DNA of 64,000 nt, from the NCBI RefSeq assembly GCF_007989625.1, contig NZ_BJUK01000010.1:40920-104919 (forward strand), written 5' to 3'. A program made the position numbers and the translations under genes. The notes beneath the pieces are model-generated. The model saw nothing but the letters and a program-made list of their open reading frames with translations, did not search any database and was not told the DNA's origin. Positions 16,371 through 24,287 of this stretch are shown here, piece by piece. Each line of letters begins with the position of its first letter. Position 1 is the first letter of the stretch. Source of the stretch: Bisbaumannia pacifica (GTDB lineage: Bacteria > Pseudomonadota > Gammaproteobacteria > Pseudomonadales > Halomonadaceae).

Positions 16371-16904
16371 ATGCCGCGATGGGGCCCCTGGTGCCTGGCC
16401 CTCTGTCTGCTGCTGCCAGGGTCGCCCGTCGCGGCCCGTGAGTTGGCGGTGCCGCCGGAGGCCATGGTGGAAGTCGAGGTGGTCAGCGTCGGCCTGGCGG
16501 GGCCTGGCGTGCCGGTGGTCCTATTGCGCGAACCCGGGACTCAGGCGGTGATTCCGATCTTTATCGGTAGCGCGGAAGCCGAGGCGATCCGTCGCGGGCT
16601 GTTCGGTGCTCGCCCACGACGTCCCCTGACCCACGAACTGCTCGGCGATGTGCTGGTCGGCCTCGAGGTGCGCCTGGAGCGAGTCTATGTCGATGCCATC
16701 GTCGATGGCGTCTTCCTGGGCATGCTGGAGCTGCGTGTGGGGAAGGACGATCCGACGCCCCTGCGCATCGACAGTCGCGCCAGCGACGCCATCGCCCTGG
16801 GCCTACAGACCGGTGCTAGCATTCATGTATCGCCTCAGGTACTGGAGACGGCCTTGCCGCCCTCCGCGCCGGTGGAGGAGCCCACCCCGGGCATTCGCTT
16901 GTAA
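16371..16904 (+). CDS. Exported bifunctional nuclease (DUF151/BFN) domain protein
   Basis: This 177-residue protein has a signal peptide (about residues 1-23, cleavage after VAA) followed by a complete BFN/DUF151 domain: VPVVLLREPGTQAVIPIFIG, RPLTHELLGDVL (about 84-95) and the hallmark SRASDAIALGLQTGA. The domain was described as a nuclease acting on DNA and RNA in plants and actinobacteria. Starting at 16371, with GGGAGG 7 bases upstream, gives an export signal, whereas most well-known BFN proteins are cytosolic. The periplasmic location predicted here is therefore noteworthy. The gene precedes a META lipoprotein, also exported, by 71 bases. Confidence 0.88.
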   Translation: MPRWGPWCLALCLLLPGSPVAARELAVPPEAMVEVEVVSVGLAGPGVPVVLLREPGTQAVIPIFIGSAEAEAIRRGLFGARPRRPLTHELLGDVLVGLEVRLERVYVDAIVDGVFLGMLELRVGKDDPTPLRIDSRASDAIALGLQTGASIHVSPQVLETALPPSAPVEEPTPGIRL

Positions 16905-16975
16905 GGCGCCGGGGAAACTTAGGCGTCGACGGTGGTCTGAGGGAAGTCACTACGAAAATTTCAGGAGAAAAGACT

Positions 16976-17410
16976 ATGAAAAGGATGATTTCCCTGGCGC
17001 TGGTGCTGGCTTTTTCCTTAACGATGGTGGGTTGTGCTGCCATGGAGGCTTCCGTGGATGAGCCGCTGGTCAATACCTACTGGAAGCTGACCCGGCTCGG
17101 CGAGGCGCCGGTGGCGGTGGTCGACAATCAGCGCGAGGCGCACCTGGTGCTGCATGAGGAGGATCGGCGCGTGGCGGGTTCCACCGGCTGCAACCGCCTG
17201 ATGGGCGGCTATCGCCTGGCGGGCCAGGCGCTGAGCTTCGGCCAGATGGCCACCACCCGCATGGCCTGCATGGCGGGCATGGACACCGAACAGGCCTTCC
17301 TGGCGGCACTGGATCGGGTCGCCGCCTGGGATGTCGAGGGCAAGTCGCTGACCCTGACGGATGCCCAGGGCGAGGTAGTGGCCCGCTTCGAGGCGGTACA
17401 CCTCTACTGA
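16976..17410 (+). CDS. META domain lipoprotein, HslJ-like
   Basis: This 144-residue lipoprotein has lipobox TMVGC (Cys20) after a short Lys-Arg signal. Its META domain carries the typical NTYWKLTRLG opening (about 34-43), GSTGCNRLMGGY (about 64-75) and a paired cysteine later (MACMAGMDTEQAFLAAL, about 94-110). HslJ-type META proteins are envelope stress or heat-shock associated and contribute to novobiocin tolerance in E. coli. AGGAG lies 7 bases before the ATG. It probably forms a unit with the preceding exported BFN protein and is followed by a hairpin. Confidence 0.9.
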   Translation: MKRMISLALVLAFSLTMVGCAAMEASVDEPLVNTYWKLTRLGEAPVAVVDNQREAHLVLHEEDRRVAGSTGCNRLMGGYRLAGQALSFGQMATTRMACMAGMDTEQAFLAALDRVAAWDVEGKSLTLTDAQGEVVARFEAVHLY

Positions 17411-17432
17411 GTTCCCGCCTTCGGGAAGATCC

Positions 17433-17468
17433 CCACGCCCGCCCCCGGTCAGCCGGAGGCGGGCGTGG
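17433..17468 (+). terminator. Hairpin after the META lipoprotein
   Basis: Eleven-base arms (CCACGCCCGCC and GGCGGGCGTGG) with a 14-base loop begin 23 bases after the stop and are followed by TCGTTCT. The position fits a terminator; the T-run is imperfect. Confidence 0.5.
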
Positions 17469-17479
17469 TCGTTCTGGCG

Positions 17480-17581
17480 TCAGAGCGTGCCCAGGCGGCG
17501 GACGCGCCGGGCCGCCTCGCCGGGGGCGATGTCCTCCAGCGCGAACGGCTGGCGCACCTCGATCGACACCCGCGGTAGCAT
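17480..17581 (-). CDS. Possible 33-residue micro-ORF
   Basis: An ATG-to-TGA frame encodes a 33-residue basic peptide beginning MLPRVSIEVRQPFAL and ending RRVRRLGTL. It fills the otherwise empty space between the META lipoprotein terminator and the GNAT gene, and its codon use looks like that of real genes (GC-rich third positions). There is no recognisable Shine-Dalgarno site and I do not recognise the peptide. It might be the 3' scrap of a lost gene. Confidence 0.25.
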   Translation of the reverse strand: MLPRVSIEVRQPFALEDIAPGEAARRVRRLGTL

Positions 17582-17611
17582 AGGGCGTCAGCCGACAATC
17601 GGGACCACGCC

Positions 17612-18166
17612 ATGGATCATCAGCAGGTGTCAGACTCTCCGCCTCCCTGGAAGACGGCGGGATACCGTATCCAACCGGCCCGGGAGGCCGATTTGCCGCG
17701 GCTCGCCGCCGTGGAGCGCGCCGCGGCGCGGCAATTTCCCGGCCGCTTGCTTCCCCCCGCCCTGCGGGCAGGCGCGGTGCCGCTGGCGGTACTGCGCGAG
17801 GCCCATCTCGAGGGGCGGCTCTGGGTGGCCCTGTCGCCGCGGGGGCTGCCGGTGGGCTTCGCCGTGGCCGATACCTGCGACGGCGATGCCTTCCTGGTCG
17901 AGCTCGATGTCCACCCTGCCCACCAGTGCCTCGGGTTGGGGCGCGCCCTGGTGGCACGGGTAGTGCAGTGGGGCCGTGCCGCGGGGCATGCGGCCCTGAC
18001 CCTGACCACCTTCGCCAGCCTGCCCTGGAACGCCCCCTTCTATGCCCGGCTGGGGTTCCAGTCCCTGGCGCCCGAGGCCTGCGGCCCGGCACTGGCGTCG
18101 CGGCTGGCCGCCGAGGCGCGCCTGGGGCTGCGCGAGCGGGTGGCCATGCGGCTAGCGCTGCGCTAG
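17612..18166 (+). CDS. GNAT family N-acetyltransferase
   Basis: This 184-residue protein has the GNAT fold: the N-terminal strand YRIQPAREADLPRLAAVE (about 18-35), the beta4 strand VELDVHPAHQCLGLGRAL (about 91-108) holding the acetyl-CoA pyrophosphate loop in the form Q-C-L-G-L-G, and NAPFYARLGFQ (about 138-148). This subfamily often acetylates small amines, but no substrate is visible. The canonical R/Q-xx-G-x-G/A loop has Gln at its first position. It ends 10 bases before the convergent betT stop. Confidence 0.85.
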   Translation: MDHQQVSDSPPPWKTAGYRIQPAREADLPRLAAVERAAARQFPGRLLPPALRAGAVPLAVLREAHLEGRLWVALSPRGLPVGFAVADTCDGDAFLVELDVHPAHQCLGLGRALVARVVQWGRAAGHAALTLTTFASLPWNAPFYARLGFQSLAPEACGPALASRLAAEARLGLRERVAMRLALR

Positions 18167-18176
18167 CCGCACCGGC

Positions 18177-20249
18177 TCAGCGCCCCGCCGTGGTCGGGTC
18201 GTCGGGCATGGCGGTGTCGCCCCCCGGCAGCTCCCGCTGGGTATGCAGGAAGAACAGGTGGCGCTCGTACTGGTCGAGGATATCGGCGATCAGCTGCTCC
18301 CGGGAGTAGCCATAGACGTCATAGCCCTGGCCTCCCTCGCCGATATGCACCTGCAGCCGGTAGTAGCCGGTGCCGGCATGGCTATCGCGGATCGAGAAGG
18401 CCGGCATGGGACTGCGGTGCGGCCAGATCTGGTAGGTGAAGTCCTGCTCGCCGCCGAGGGCCACGTTGAGGGCCAGGTGCTCCTCCTCGCCGCTACCCTC
18501 GACGACCTCCACCGGGAAGCCCTTCTCGGTGAGCTCATCGCGGATCGCTTGCATGGCGGGGCGACCCACCTCGACGAGGAAGCGACTGGCCTGGGCACGG
18601 TTGGGGAAGCTCATCGCCCGCATCAGGCGCTGGCGCCAATGGCGTCGGCTGCCCTCGTCGCTGGGCAGCCGCCCGGAGAGGTGACCGGCCATGCTGCCAC
18701 GCAGGCTGTCCTCCTTGAGGCCCTCCACCTTGAGGGCCTTGAATAGCCCCAGCATCATCAGGAAGAGCACGAAGGCGAAGGGCAGTCCCATGATCACCAC
18801 GGCGCTCTGCAGGGCACCCAGGCCCCCGGCCATCAGCAGGGCCAGGGTCAGCAGGCCGATGATCGCCGCCCACAGGATGCGCATCCAGGAGGGGGCATCG
18901 TGATTGGGATCGCTGAGCACCGAGGTCAGGTTGGAGAGCACCAGGGAGCCGGAGTCGCCGGAGGTGACGAAGAAGACGATGGCCAGCACGGTGACCACGG
19001 TGGTGGTCAGGGCCACCCAGGGGTAGCTCTGCAGGAAGAGGTAGATGGCCGAGCCGGGGTTGTTCATGGCCTGTTCGCCGAAGTCGGCGACGCTGGCGCT
19101 GCCCGCCATCACCAGCTCGATGGCGCTGTTCCCCATGATCGACATCCACGCCATCATAAAGGTCAGCGGCAGGATCAGGGTGCCGGCGACGAACTGGCGG
19201 ATGGTGCGGCCCCGGGAAATCCGCGCCAGGAAGAGGCCGACGAAGGGGCCCCAGGCGATCCACCAGGCCCAGAAGAACACCGTCCAGGCGTTGAGCCAGT
19301 CGCTGGGCGGGTCGAAGGCGTAGGTGTTGAAGGAGAGGGCGATAAAGTTGGAGAGGTAGTCGCCCACGTTCATGACCAGGGCGTTGAGCAGGAACAGGGT
19401 CTGGCCGCTGAAGAGGATAAACAGCATCAGCAGCAGCGCCAGCAGCATATTGAACTCGGAGAGTCGGCGGATGCCCTTGTCGACCCCGGTCACCGCCGAG
19501 ATAGCCGAGAAGATCACGATCAGGATCGCCAGGATCGCCTGGATCAGGGTGCTCTCGGGGACGCCGAACATGTAGTTGAGGCCGAAGTTGAGCTGGATGA
19601 TGCCGATGCCCAGGCTGGTGGCGATGCCGAACACCGTGCCCAGTACCGCGGCGATATCCACGCCATGGCCGATGGGGCCGCGGATGCGCTTGCCGAAGAT
19701 GGGATAGAGCGCCGAGCGAATGGTCAGCGGCAGGCCGTGGCGGTAGCTGAAGAAGGCCAGGGACATGCCCACCAGGGTGTAGATGCCCCAGCCGGAGAGC
19801 CCCCAATGCAGGAAGGTGAGCTCCATGGCGTGGCGGGCCGCCGCCACGGTGGCGGGGTCGCCCTCCGGGGGCGCCAGGAATTGGGTCACCGGCTCGGCGA
19901 TGCAGAAGAACAGCAGGTCGATGCCGATGCCGGCGGAGAACAGCATGGCCGCCCAGGTGACGATATTGAAGTCCGGCGTCGAGTGGGCCGGCCCCAGGCG
20001 CAGCTTGCCGAAGCGCGACAGGCCGATGGCGATGACGAACACCAGGTAGGCCACCACGGCGATGAAATAGAACCAGCCGAAGCTGTCGGAGATCCAGGCC
20101 AGGACGGCGTAGATCACCGTATTGGCCGCCTCGGTGAAGGCCATCGCCCAGAGGGCGAAGGCCAGGATCCCGATGGCCGAGCCGTAGAAGACCACCGGGT
20201 TGATACGATCCTGGCGGGGCGCGAGCGGGTCGGGGGTGGTATCTGCCAT
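18177..20249 (-). CDS. betT: BetT-type BCCT choline/betaine transporter
   Basis: This 690-residue carrier has twelve expected helices and BCCT landmarks: FSAGIGIDLLFFCIAEP (about 104-120), HWGLSGWGIYTLVG, and the Trp-rich helix 8 block WTVFFWAWWIAWGPFVGLFLAR (about 321-342, conserved aromatic cage). The long cytoplasmic C-terminal extension after about residue 510 (close to E. coli BetT at 677 residues) matches osmosensing BetT carriers. It imports choline with protons or sodium for conversion to glycine betaine. A GGAGG site precedes the ATG. No betABI genes are in the window. It fits a halophilic lifestyle. Confidence 0.93.
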   Translation of the reverse strand: MADTTPDPLAPRQDRINPVVFYGSAIGILAFALWAMAFTEAANTVIYAVLAWISDSFGWFYFIAVVAYLVFVIAIGLSRFGKLRLGPAHSTPDFNIVTWAAMLFSAGIGIDLLFFCIAEPVTQFLAPPEGDPATVAAARHAMELTFLHWGLSGWGIYTLVGMSLAFFSYRHGLPLTIRSALYPIFGKRIRGPIGHGVDIAAVLGTVFGIATSLGIGIIQLNFGLNYMFGVPESTLIQAILAILIVIFSAISAVTGVDKGIRRLSEFNMLLALLLMLFILFSGQTLFLLNALVMNVGDYLSNFIALSFNTYAFDPPSDWLNAWTVFFWAWWIAWGPFVGLFLARISRGRTIRQFVAGTLILPLTFMMAWMSIMGNSAIELVMAGSASVADFGEQAMNNPGSAIYLFLQSYPWVALTTTVVTVLAIVFFVTSGDSGSLVLSNLTSVLSDPNHDAPSWMRILWAAIIGLLTLALLMAGGLGALQSAVVIMGLPFAFVLFLMMLGLFKALKVEGLKEDSLRGSMAGHLSGRLPSDEGSRRHWRQRLMRAMSFPNRAQASRFLVEVGRPAMQAIRDELTEKGFPVEVVEGSGEEEHLALNVALGGEQDFTYQIWPHRSPMPAFSIRDSHAGTGYYRLQVHIGEGGQGYDVYGYSREQLIADILDQYERHLFFLHTQRELPGGDTAMPDDPTTAGR

Positions 20250-20416
20250 GATGACCTCCTCGAGGCGGTCCGGGCGGGCCCGGAACCTGTTAGCGAATGC
20301 AACCTGGCCCCGGGCAAGCCCAGCGCTTGTCGAGGCGGCGACCGTGCTATCGTCAGACTGAGCATAGACGCTAGGGGCCGAATCGCTCCTGCTTCACCGA
20401 TGACGGAACGCCGATC

Positions 20417-22315
20417 ATGTTGGGTTACTTCGAACGCCTGGTGAACCCCTACCCCACGGCCGCGGCGGGCACCCCGCCCCGGGGACTCTTCGCCTTTATC
20501 CTGCACTTCTCGCGGCCGGTACTGCCGCTGTTGCTGCTCATGTCGTTGCTCACCGGCCTGGTCTCCGCCGCCGAGGTGCTCTTCTTCGGCTACATGGGCG
20601 AGCTGGTCGACTGGCTCGCCGCGGCCGAGCGCGAGGGCTTCTTCGCCGATTACGGCTGGCGCCTGGCCGGCATGGCGGCGCTGGTGGTGATCGGCCTGCC
20701 GCTGCTCACCCTGCTGCAGTCGCTGGTCACCCATCAGAGCATCTTCGGCAACTACCCGATGATCGGCCGCTGGCTGGCGCATCGGCATATGCTCGGCCAG
20801 AGCCTGGCCTTCTATCAGGACGAGTTCGCCGGCCGGGTCTCCCAGAAGGTGATGCAGACGGCCCTGGCGATCCGCGAGACGGTGATGAAGCTGATGGACC
20901 TGCTGGTCTATGTGCTCGTCTACTTCGCCGGCGCCATGCTGTTGATGGGCAGCGCCGAGCCCTGGCTGATGCTGCCGCTGGTGCTCTGGCTGGGGGGGTA
21001 TGTCGCCATCATGTGGATCTTCGTGCCGCGGCTGCGGGCGGTCTCCATGGCCCAGGCCGACGCCCGGGCGGTGATGACCGGGCGCATCGTCGACAGCTAC
21101 AGCAATATCCAGACCATCAAGCTGTTCGCCGACACGCGCCGCGAGCAGGCCTATGCCCGCGATGCCATGGAGGGTTTCATGGCCACCGTCTATCGGCAGA
21201 TGCGCCTGGCCACCGGCCTCACCGTCAGCCTGACCCTGCTCAACTCCCTGCTGCTGGCCGGGGTGGCGGCCATGGCCATCGGCGCCTGGTACCTGGAGGC
21301 GGTGTCGCTGGGCGTTATCGCCGTGGCCATCGCCCTGGTGATGCGTATCCGCTTCATGTCCAACTGGATCCTCTGGGAGGTGGCAAGCCTGTTCGAGAAT
21401 ATCGGCACCGTGCAGGACGGCATCAATACCATCGCCCGGGAGCCGGCGGTGCAGGACGCGCCCGAGGCCCAGGCGCTGGCGGTGCCCCACGGCGAGATCC
21501 GCTTCGAGTCGCTGCGCTTCGGCTATGCGCGCCCCGACGGCCACGCGAGGCTGCTTTCCGGTGGAGAGCCCCGGCGGGTCTTCGATGGCCTCGACCTGAG
21601 CATCGCCCCCGGCGAGAAGGTGGGGCTGATCGGTCGCTCCGGGGCCGGCAAGTCGACACTCGCCAACCTGCTGCTGCGCTTCTATGACCTGGAGGGCGGA
21701 CGCATCCTGATCGATGGCCAGGACATCGCCGGGGTGACCCAGGAGTCGCTGCGCCGGCGGATCGGCATGGTCACCCAGGACACCTCCCTGCTGCATCGCT
21801 CGGTGCGCGACAATATCCGTTACGGCAGTCCCGAGGCCAGCGAGGAGCAGGTTCGGGAAGCGGTGCGCCGCGCCCATGCCGATGCCTTTATCGATGAGCT
21901 GGTGGACCTGCAGGGGCGCCGTGGCCTGGATGCCCAGGTCGGGGAGCGGGGCGTCAAGCTCTCCGGCGGCCAGCGACAGCGTATCGCCATCGCCCGGGTG
22001 CTGCTCAAGAACGCCCCCATCCTGGTGCTGGATGAGGCCACCTCGGCGCTGGATTCCGAGGTGGAGGCGGCGATCCAGGAGCAACTGTATGCGCTGATGG
22101 AGGGCAAGACGGTGATCGCCATCGCCCATCGCCTCTCCACCATCGCCATGCTCGACCGCCTGGTGGTGATCGACGAGGGGCGTATCGTCGAGAGCGGCAG
22201 TCACCAGGAACTGCTGGCCCGGGGCGGCCTCTACGCCGCCCTGTGGCGGCGCCAGTCCGGCGGCTTTATCGGCGTGGATGTCGATGGCGAGGCCGAGCCG
22301 GCCCCGCAGCGCTAG
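20417..22315 (+). CDS. ABC exporter, fused membrane and ATPase domains
   Basis: This 632-residue half-transporter has an N-terminal six-helix type-I exporter domain (about 25-330) and a C-terminal nucleotide-binding domain with Walker A GRSGAGKST (about 407-415), Q-loop MVTQDTSLLHRSVRDNI, signature LSGGQ (about 515-519), Walker B ILVLDEATSALD (about 535-546) and the H-loop AHRLST. Such exporters act as homo- or heterodimers on lipids, peptides or drugs. The membrane half resembles multidrug/lipid families such as MsbA-like and YheH/I-like members, without a decisive match. It is divergent from betT; a possible ECF-type promoter lies at 20328-20356. Confidence 0.92.
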   Translation: MLGYFERLVNPYPTAAAGTPPRGLFAFILHFSRPVLPLLLLMSLLTGLVSAAEVLFFGYMGELVDWLAAAEREGFFADYGWRLAGMAALVVIGLPLLTLLQSLVTHQSIFGNYPMIGRWLAHRHMLGQSLAFYQDEFAGRVSQKVMQTALAIRETVMKLMDLLVYVLVYFAGAMLLMGSAEPWLMLPLVLWLGGYVAIMWIFVPRLRAVSMAQADARAVMTGRIVDSYSNIQTIKLFADTRREQAYARDAMEGFMATVYRQMRLATGLTVSLTLLNSLLLAGVAAMAIGAWYLEAVSLGVIAVAIALVMRIRFMSNWILWEVASLFENIGTVQDGINTIAREPAVQDAPEAQALAVPHGEIRFESLRFGYARPDGHARLLSGGEPRRVFDGLDLSIAPGEKVGLIGRSGAGKSTLANLLLRFYDLEGGRILIDGQDIAGVTQESLRRRIGMVTQDTSLLHRSVRDNIRYGSPEASEEQVREAVRRAHADAFIDELVDLQGRRGLDAQVGERGVKLSGGQRQRIAIARVLLKNAPILVLDEATSALDSEVEAAIQEQLYALMEGKTVIAIAHRLSTIAMLDRLVVIDEGRIVESGSHQELLARGGLYAALWRRQSGGFIGVDVDGEAEPAPQR

Positions 22316-22338
22316 GCGCACGATTCGGCCGTCGGCGA

Positions 22339-23103
22339 TCAGTCAACGGCGGATGCGCGCGCCGTCAGGGCCGACAGCGAGAGGCGTTGCCGGCCCCGGG
22401 CATCGAAGTTGTCCGCTGCCAGCCAGCGCCGCAGGATCGCCTCCAGGGCCGGCCACTCGGTGTCGAGGATCGAGAACCAGGCGGTATCGCGATTGCGCCC
22501 GGCCACCACCCGGTGCTGGCGGAAGATCCCCTCGAAGCGAAAGCCCAGGCGGGTGGCGGCGCGTCGCGACGGCGCATTGAGCGCATCGCACTTCCACTCG
22601 TAGCGCCGGTAGCCGAGGGCGAAGGCGTGACGCATCATCAGCGTCATGGCCTCGGTGGCCGCCGCAGTGCGTTGCAGGCGTGGCGAGAAATGCAGGTGGC
22701 CGACCTCGATGCTGCCGTGCTCGGGCACGATAGCCAGGTAGGCGGCCAGGCCCAGCGCCCGACCGCTCTCCTTCTCGACGATGGCATGGAAACGCGGGTC
22801 GCGGCTGGCGGCCCGGGCCGCCAGCCAGGCATCGAAGCCGGCCCGGTCGGCATAGGGAACGCCGCCCAGGTAGGTCCAGCGCGCCTGCGGGCCGTCGCCG
22901 GGGGCGTCCCCGGACAGGCCCAGGGCCTCGAACAGGGCGTCACCGTGACGCTCGACCGCCAGGGGCTCGACACGCACCCGGCTCCCCTCCAGGGGCGCAT
23001 CCGGCAGTGAGGCCGCCCCTTGCCAGCCGGGCACCGGGGCGCCGATGGGCTGGCCGAAGGGCGACAGGGCGCCGGGCGAGGCGCCGGTGGTCTCAGCGCT
23101 CAT
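22339..23103 (-). CDS. GNAT family N-acetyltransferase, RimJ/RimL-like
   Basis: This 254-residue protein has a 40-residue N-terminal extension, then a RimJ/RimL-type GNAT domain: RVEPLAVERHGDALFEAL (about 44-61), the acetyl-CoA region RTAAATEAMTLMMRHAF and WKCDALNAPSRRAATRLGF (about 167-185). Members modify small molecules or protein N-termini. Its ATG overlaps the TGA of paiB (ATGA), so it is translationally coupled as the third gene of a GNAT-paiB-GNAT operon under a MocR-type regulator. The substrate is not evident. Confidence 0.85.
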   Translation of the reverse strand: MSAETTGASPGALSPFGQPIGAPVPGWQGAASLPDAPLEGSRVRVEPLAVERHGDALFEALGLSGDAPGDGPQARWTYLGGVPYADRAGFDAWLAARAASRDPRFHAIVEKESGRALGLAAYLAIVPEHGSIEVGHLHFSPRLQRTAAATEAMTLMMRHAFALGYRRYEWKCDALNAPSRRAATRLGFRFEGIFRQHRVVAGRNRDTAWFSILDTEWPALEAILRRWLAADNFDARGRQRLSLSALTARASAVD

Positions 23104-23738
23104 CCTAACCTCCCCTTACCGAGATCGTCCGCGAGATGGCGCTCGCTATAGCCCTGGGTATAGTCCCCCAACTGGCGGGCCAGCGGATCGGCGCTGTCGC
23201 CCAGCCCGGCCAGGACCCCGGCCTGGTCCTCCGGCGAGCGGTTCAGCCCCAGCTTGGCCTTGCCCTGGAGGTCATCCAGGCGGATCCGGAAGCCGACGGT
23301 GCCCCTGAGCAGCCGCTGGCGATAGTCGTCGCTGAGGATCGCCGCGTCGTCGAGCAGGTCGGGCTCGTACTTGGCCAGCAGGCCGTCGAAGGCCGCCTGG
23401 GTGGCGTCGTCGCCGAGTATCTCGACGATGCCGCTGGCATGCACGGCCACATAGTTCCAGGTCGGCACCGCCGGCCGGGCGGCATACCAGCGCGGCGAGA
23501 CATAGGCATGCGGGCCCTGGAAGATGGCCAACACCCGCTGCCCCTCCAGCGCCTGCCAGTGGGGGTTGGCGCGGGCGAAATGGCCGTAGAGGCTACCCAG
23601 CTCGCCTTCGCCGCGTGCCAGGACCAGGGGCAGGTGGCTGGCCCGCAGGCGCTCGTCCAGGAGCACGGCGAAGCCGTGGGCATCGATCACCGCCTGGGCC
23701 TCGTCCAAGGGCATGCGGGTGTCACGGGGACGGTACAT
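23100..23738 (-). CDS. paiB: PaiB family FMN-binding regulator-like protein
   Basis: This 212-residue protein is the FMN-binding split-barrel PaiB type: it begins MYRPRDTRMP and contains HLPLVLARGEGELGSLYGH, HAYVSPRWY (about 75-83), TWNYVAVHASG and the diagnostic GKAKLGLNRSPED near residues 174-186. In Bacillus, PaiA (a polyamine acetyltransferase) and PaiB are encoded together and affect sporulation and protease genes. Here too PaiB sits between two acetyltransferase genes, overlapping the first by 17 bases and the second by 4. A polyamine-related role is therefore reasonable but inferred. Confidence 0.9.
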   Translation of the reverse strand: MYRPRDTRMPLDEAQAVIDAHGFAVLLDERLRASHLPLVLARGEGELGSLYGHFARANPHWQALEGQRVLAIFQGPHAYVSPRWYAARPAVPTWNYVAVHASGIVEILGDDATQAAFDGLLAKYEPDLLDDAAILSDDYRQRLLRGTVGFRIRLDDLQGKAKLGLNRSPEDQAGVLAGLGDSADPLARQLGDYTQGYSERHLADDLGKGRLG

Positions 23739-24195
23739 GGGCGTTTTCTCCGTCGAGGCGCAGGGCGTAGTGGTGGAAGTCCCGGTCGCGTTGCCAGCCG
23801 AGGGCCTCGTAGAGCGCCTGGGCGGCCTGGTTGTCGATCCGAGTCGCCAGGGTCAACTGCCGAACGCCATGGGCCAGGGCCAGGTCGCGGGCGGCGTTCA
23901 TCAGGGCGCGGCCCAGGCCCCGGCGGCGGGCCTGGGGGGCCACGAAGAGGTCGTTGAGGCGCCATTGCGGGGCCAGGCGCACCGTGCTGAACAGCGGGTA
24001 GAGCTGGACGAAGCCCTGTGGCACACCGTCGTCGCCGCAGTGCATCAGCAGATGGGAATCGCCCAGCCCCAGGCGTCGGGCCAGGAAACGACGAGCGGCG
24101 TCCGGGTCGGAGGCCTGGCCGTAGAAGACCCGATAGTCGTCGAGCAGCGCGCCGAGGGCCTCGACGTCGGCGAGCCGGGCATGACGGATAGGCAT
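23722..24195 (-). CDS. GNAT family N-acetyltransferase
   Basis: This 157-residue protein is a compact GNAT with MPIRHARLADVEALGAL at the start, FVQLYPLFSTVRLAP in the core, LNDLFVAPQARRRGLGRAL (about 90-108, containing the R-R-x-G-x-G/A acetyl-CoA loop) and NQAAQALYEALGW (about 129-141). The start at 24195 has GAGGAG 8 bases upstream; longer frames lack a site. It is the first gene of a three-gene operon with paiB and a second GNAT, divergent from a MocR regulator by 84 bases, and so could be the PaiA-like partner. Confidence 0.88.
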   Translation of the reverse strand: MPIRHARLADVEALGALLDDYRVFYGQASDPDAARRFLARRLGLGDSHLLMHCGDDGVPQGFVQLYPLFSTVRLAPQWRLNDLFVAPQARRRGLGRALMNAARDLALAHGVRQLTLATRIDNQAAQALYEALGWQRDRDFHHYALRLDGENAHVPSP

Positions 24196-24245
24196 GGTGA
24201 TCTCCTCGCAGGGGTAGTGACAGCGTTCGAGTCTGGCGGCATGGT

Positions 24246-24287
24246 GGTTCCCTGATAAGGGCCAGTTATAAGGAAAATCATGGAACC
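24246..24287. promoter_or_regulatory. Repeat-rich operator region for the MocR regulator
   Basis: The spacer holds two ATAAGG direct repeats 13 bases apart (24255 and 24268), a CCCT-GATA-AGGG mini-palindrome, and GGTTCC/GGAACC inverted half-sites at 24246 and 24282. MocR regulators typically bind direct plus inverted repeats in such divergent spacers. TATAAG here may also serve as a -10 element. The binding assignment is inferred. Confidence 0.35.

Noticed and set aside
20114..22321. A 735-codon antisense frame over the ABC exporter
   Set aside because: Shadow frame, low complexity in Gln/His/Asp; the exporter has all ABC motifs.
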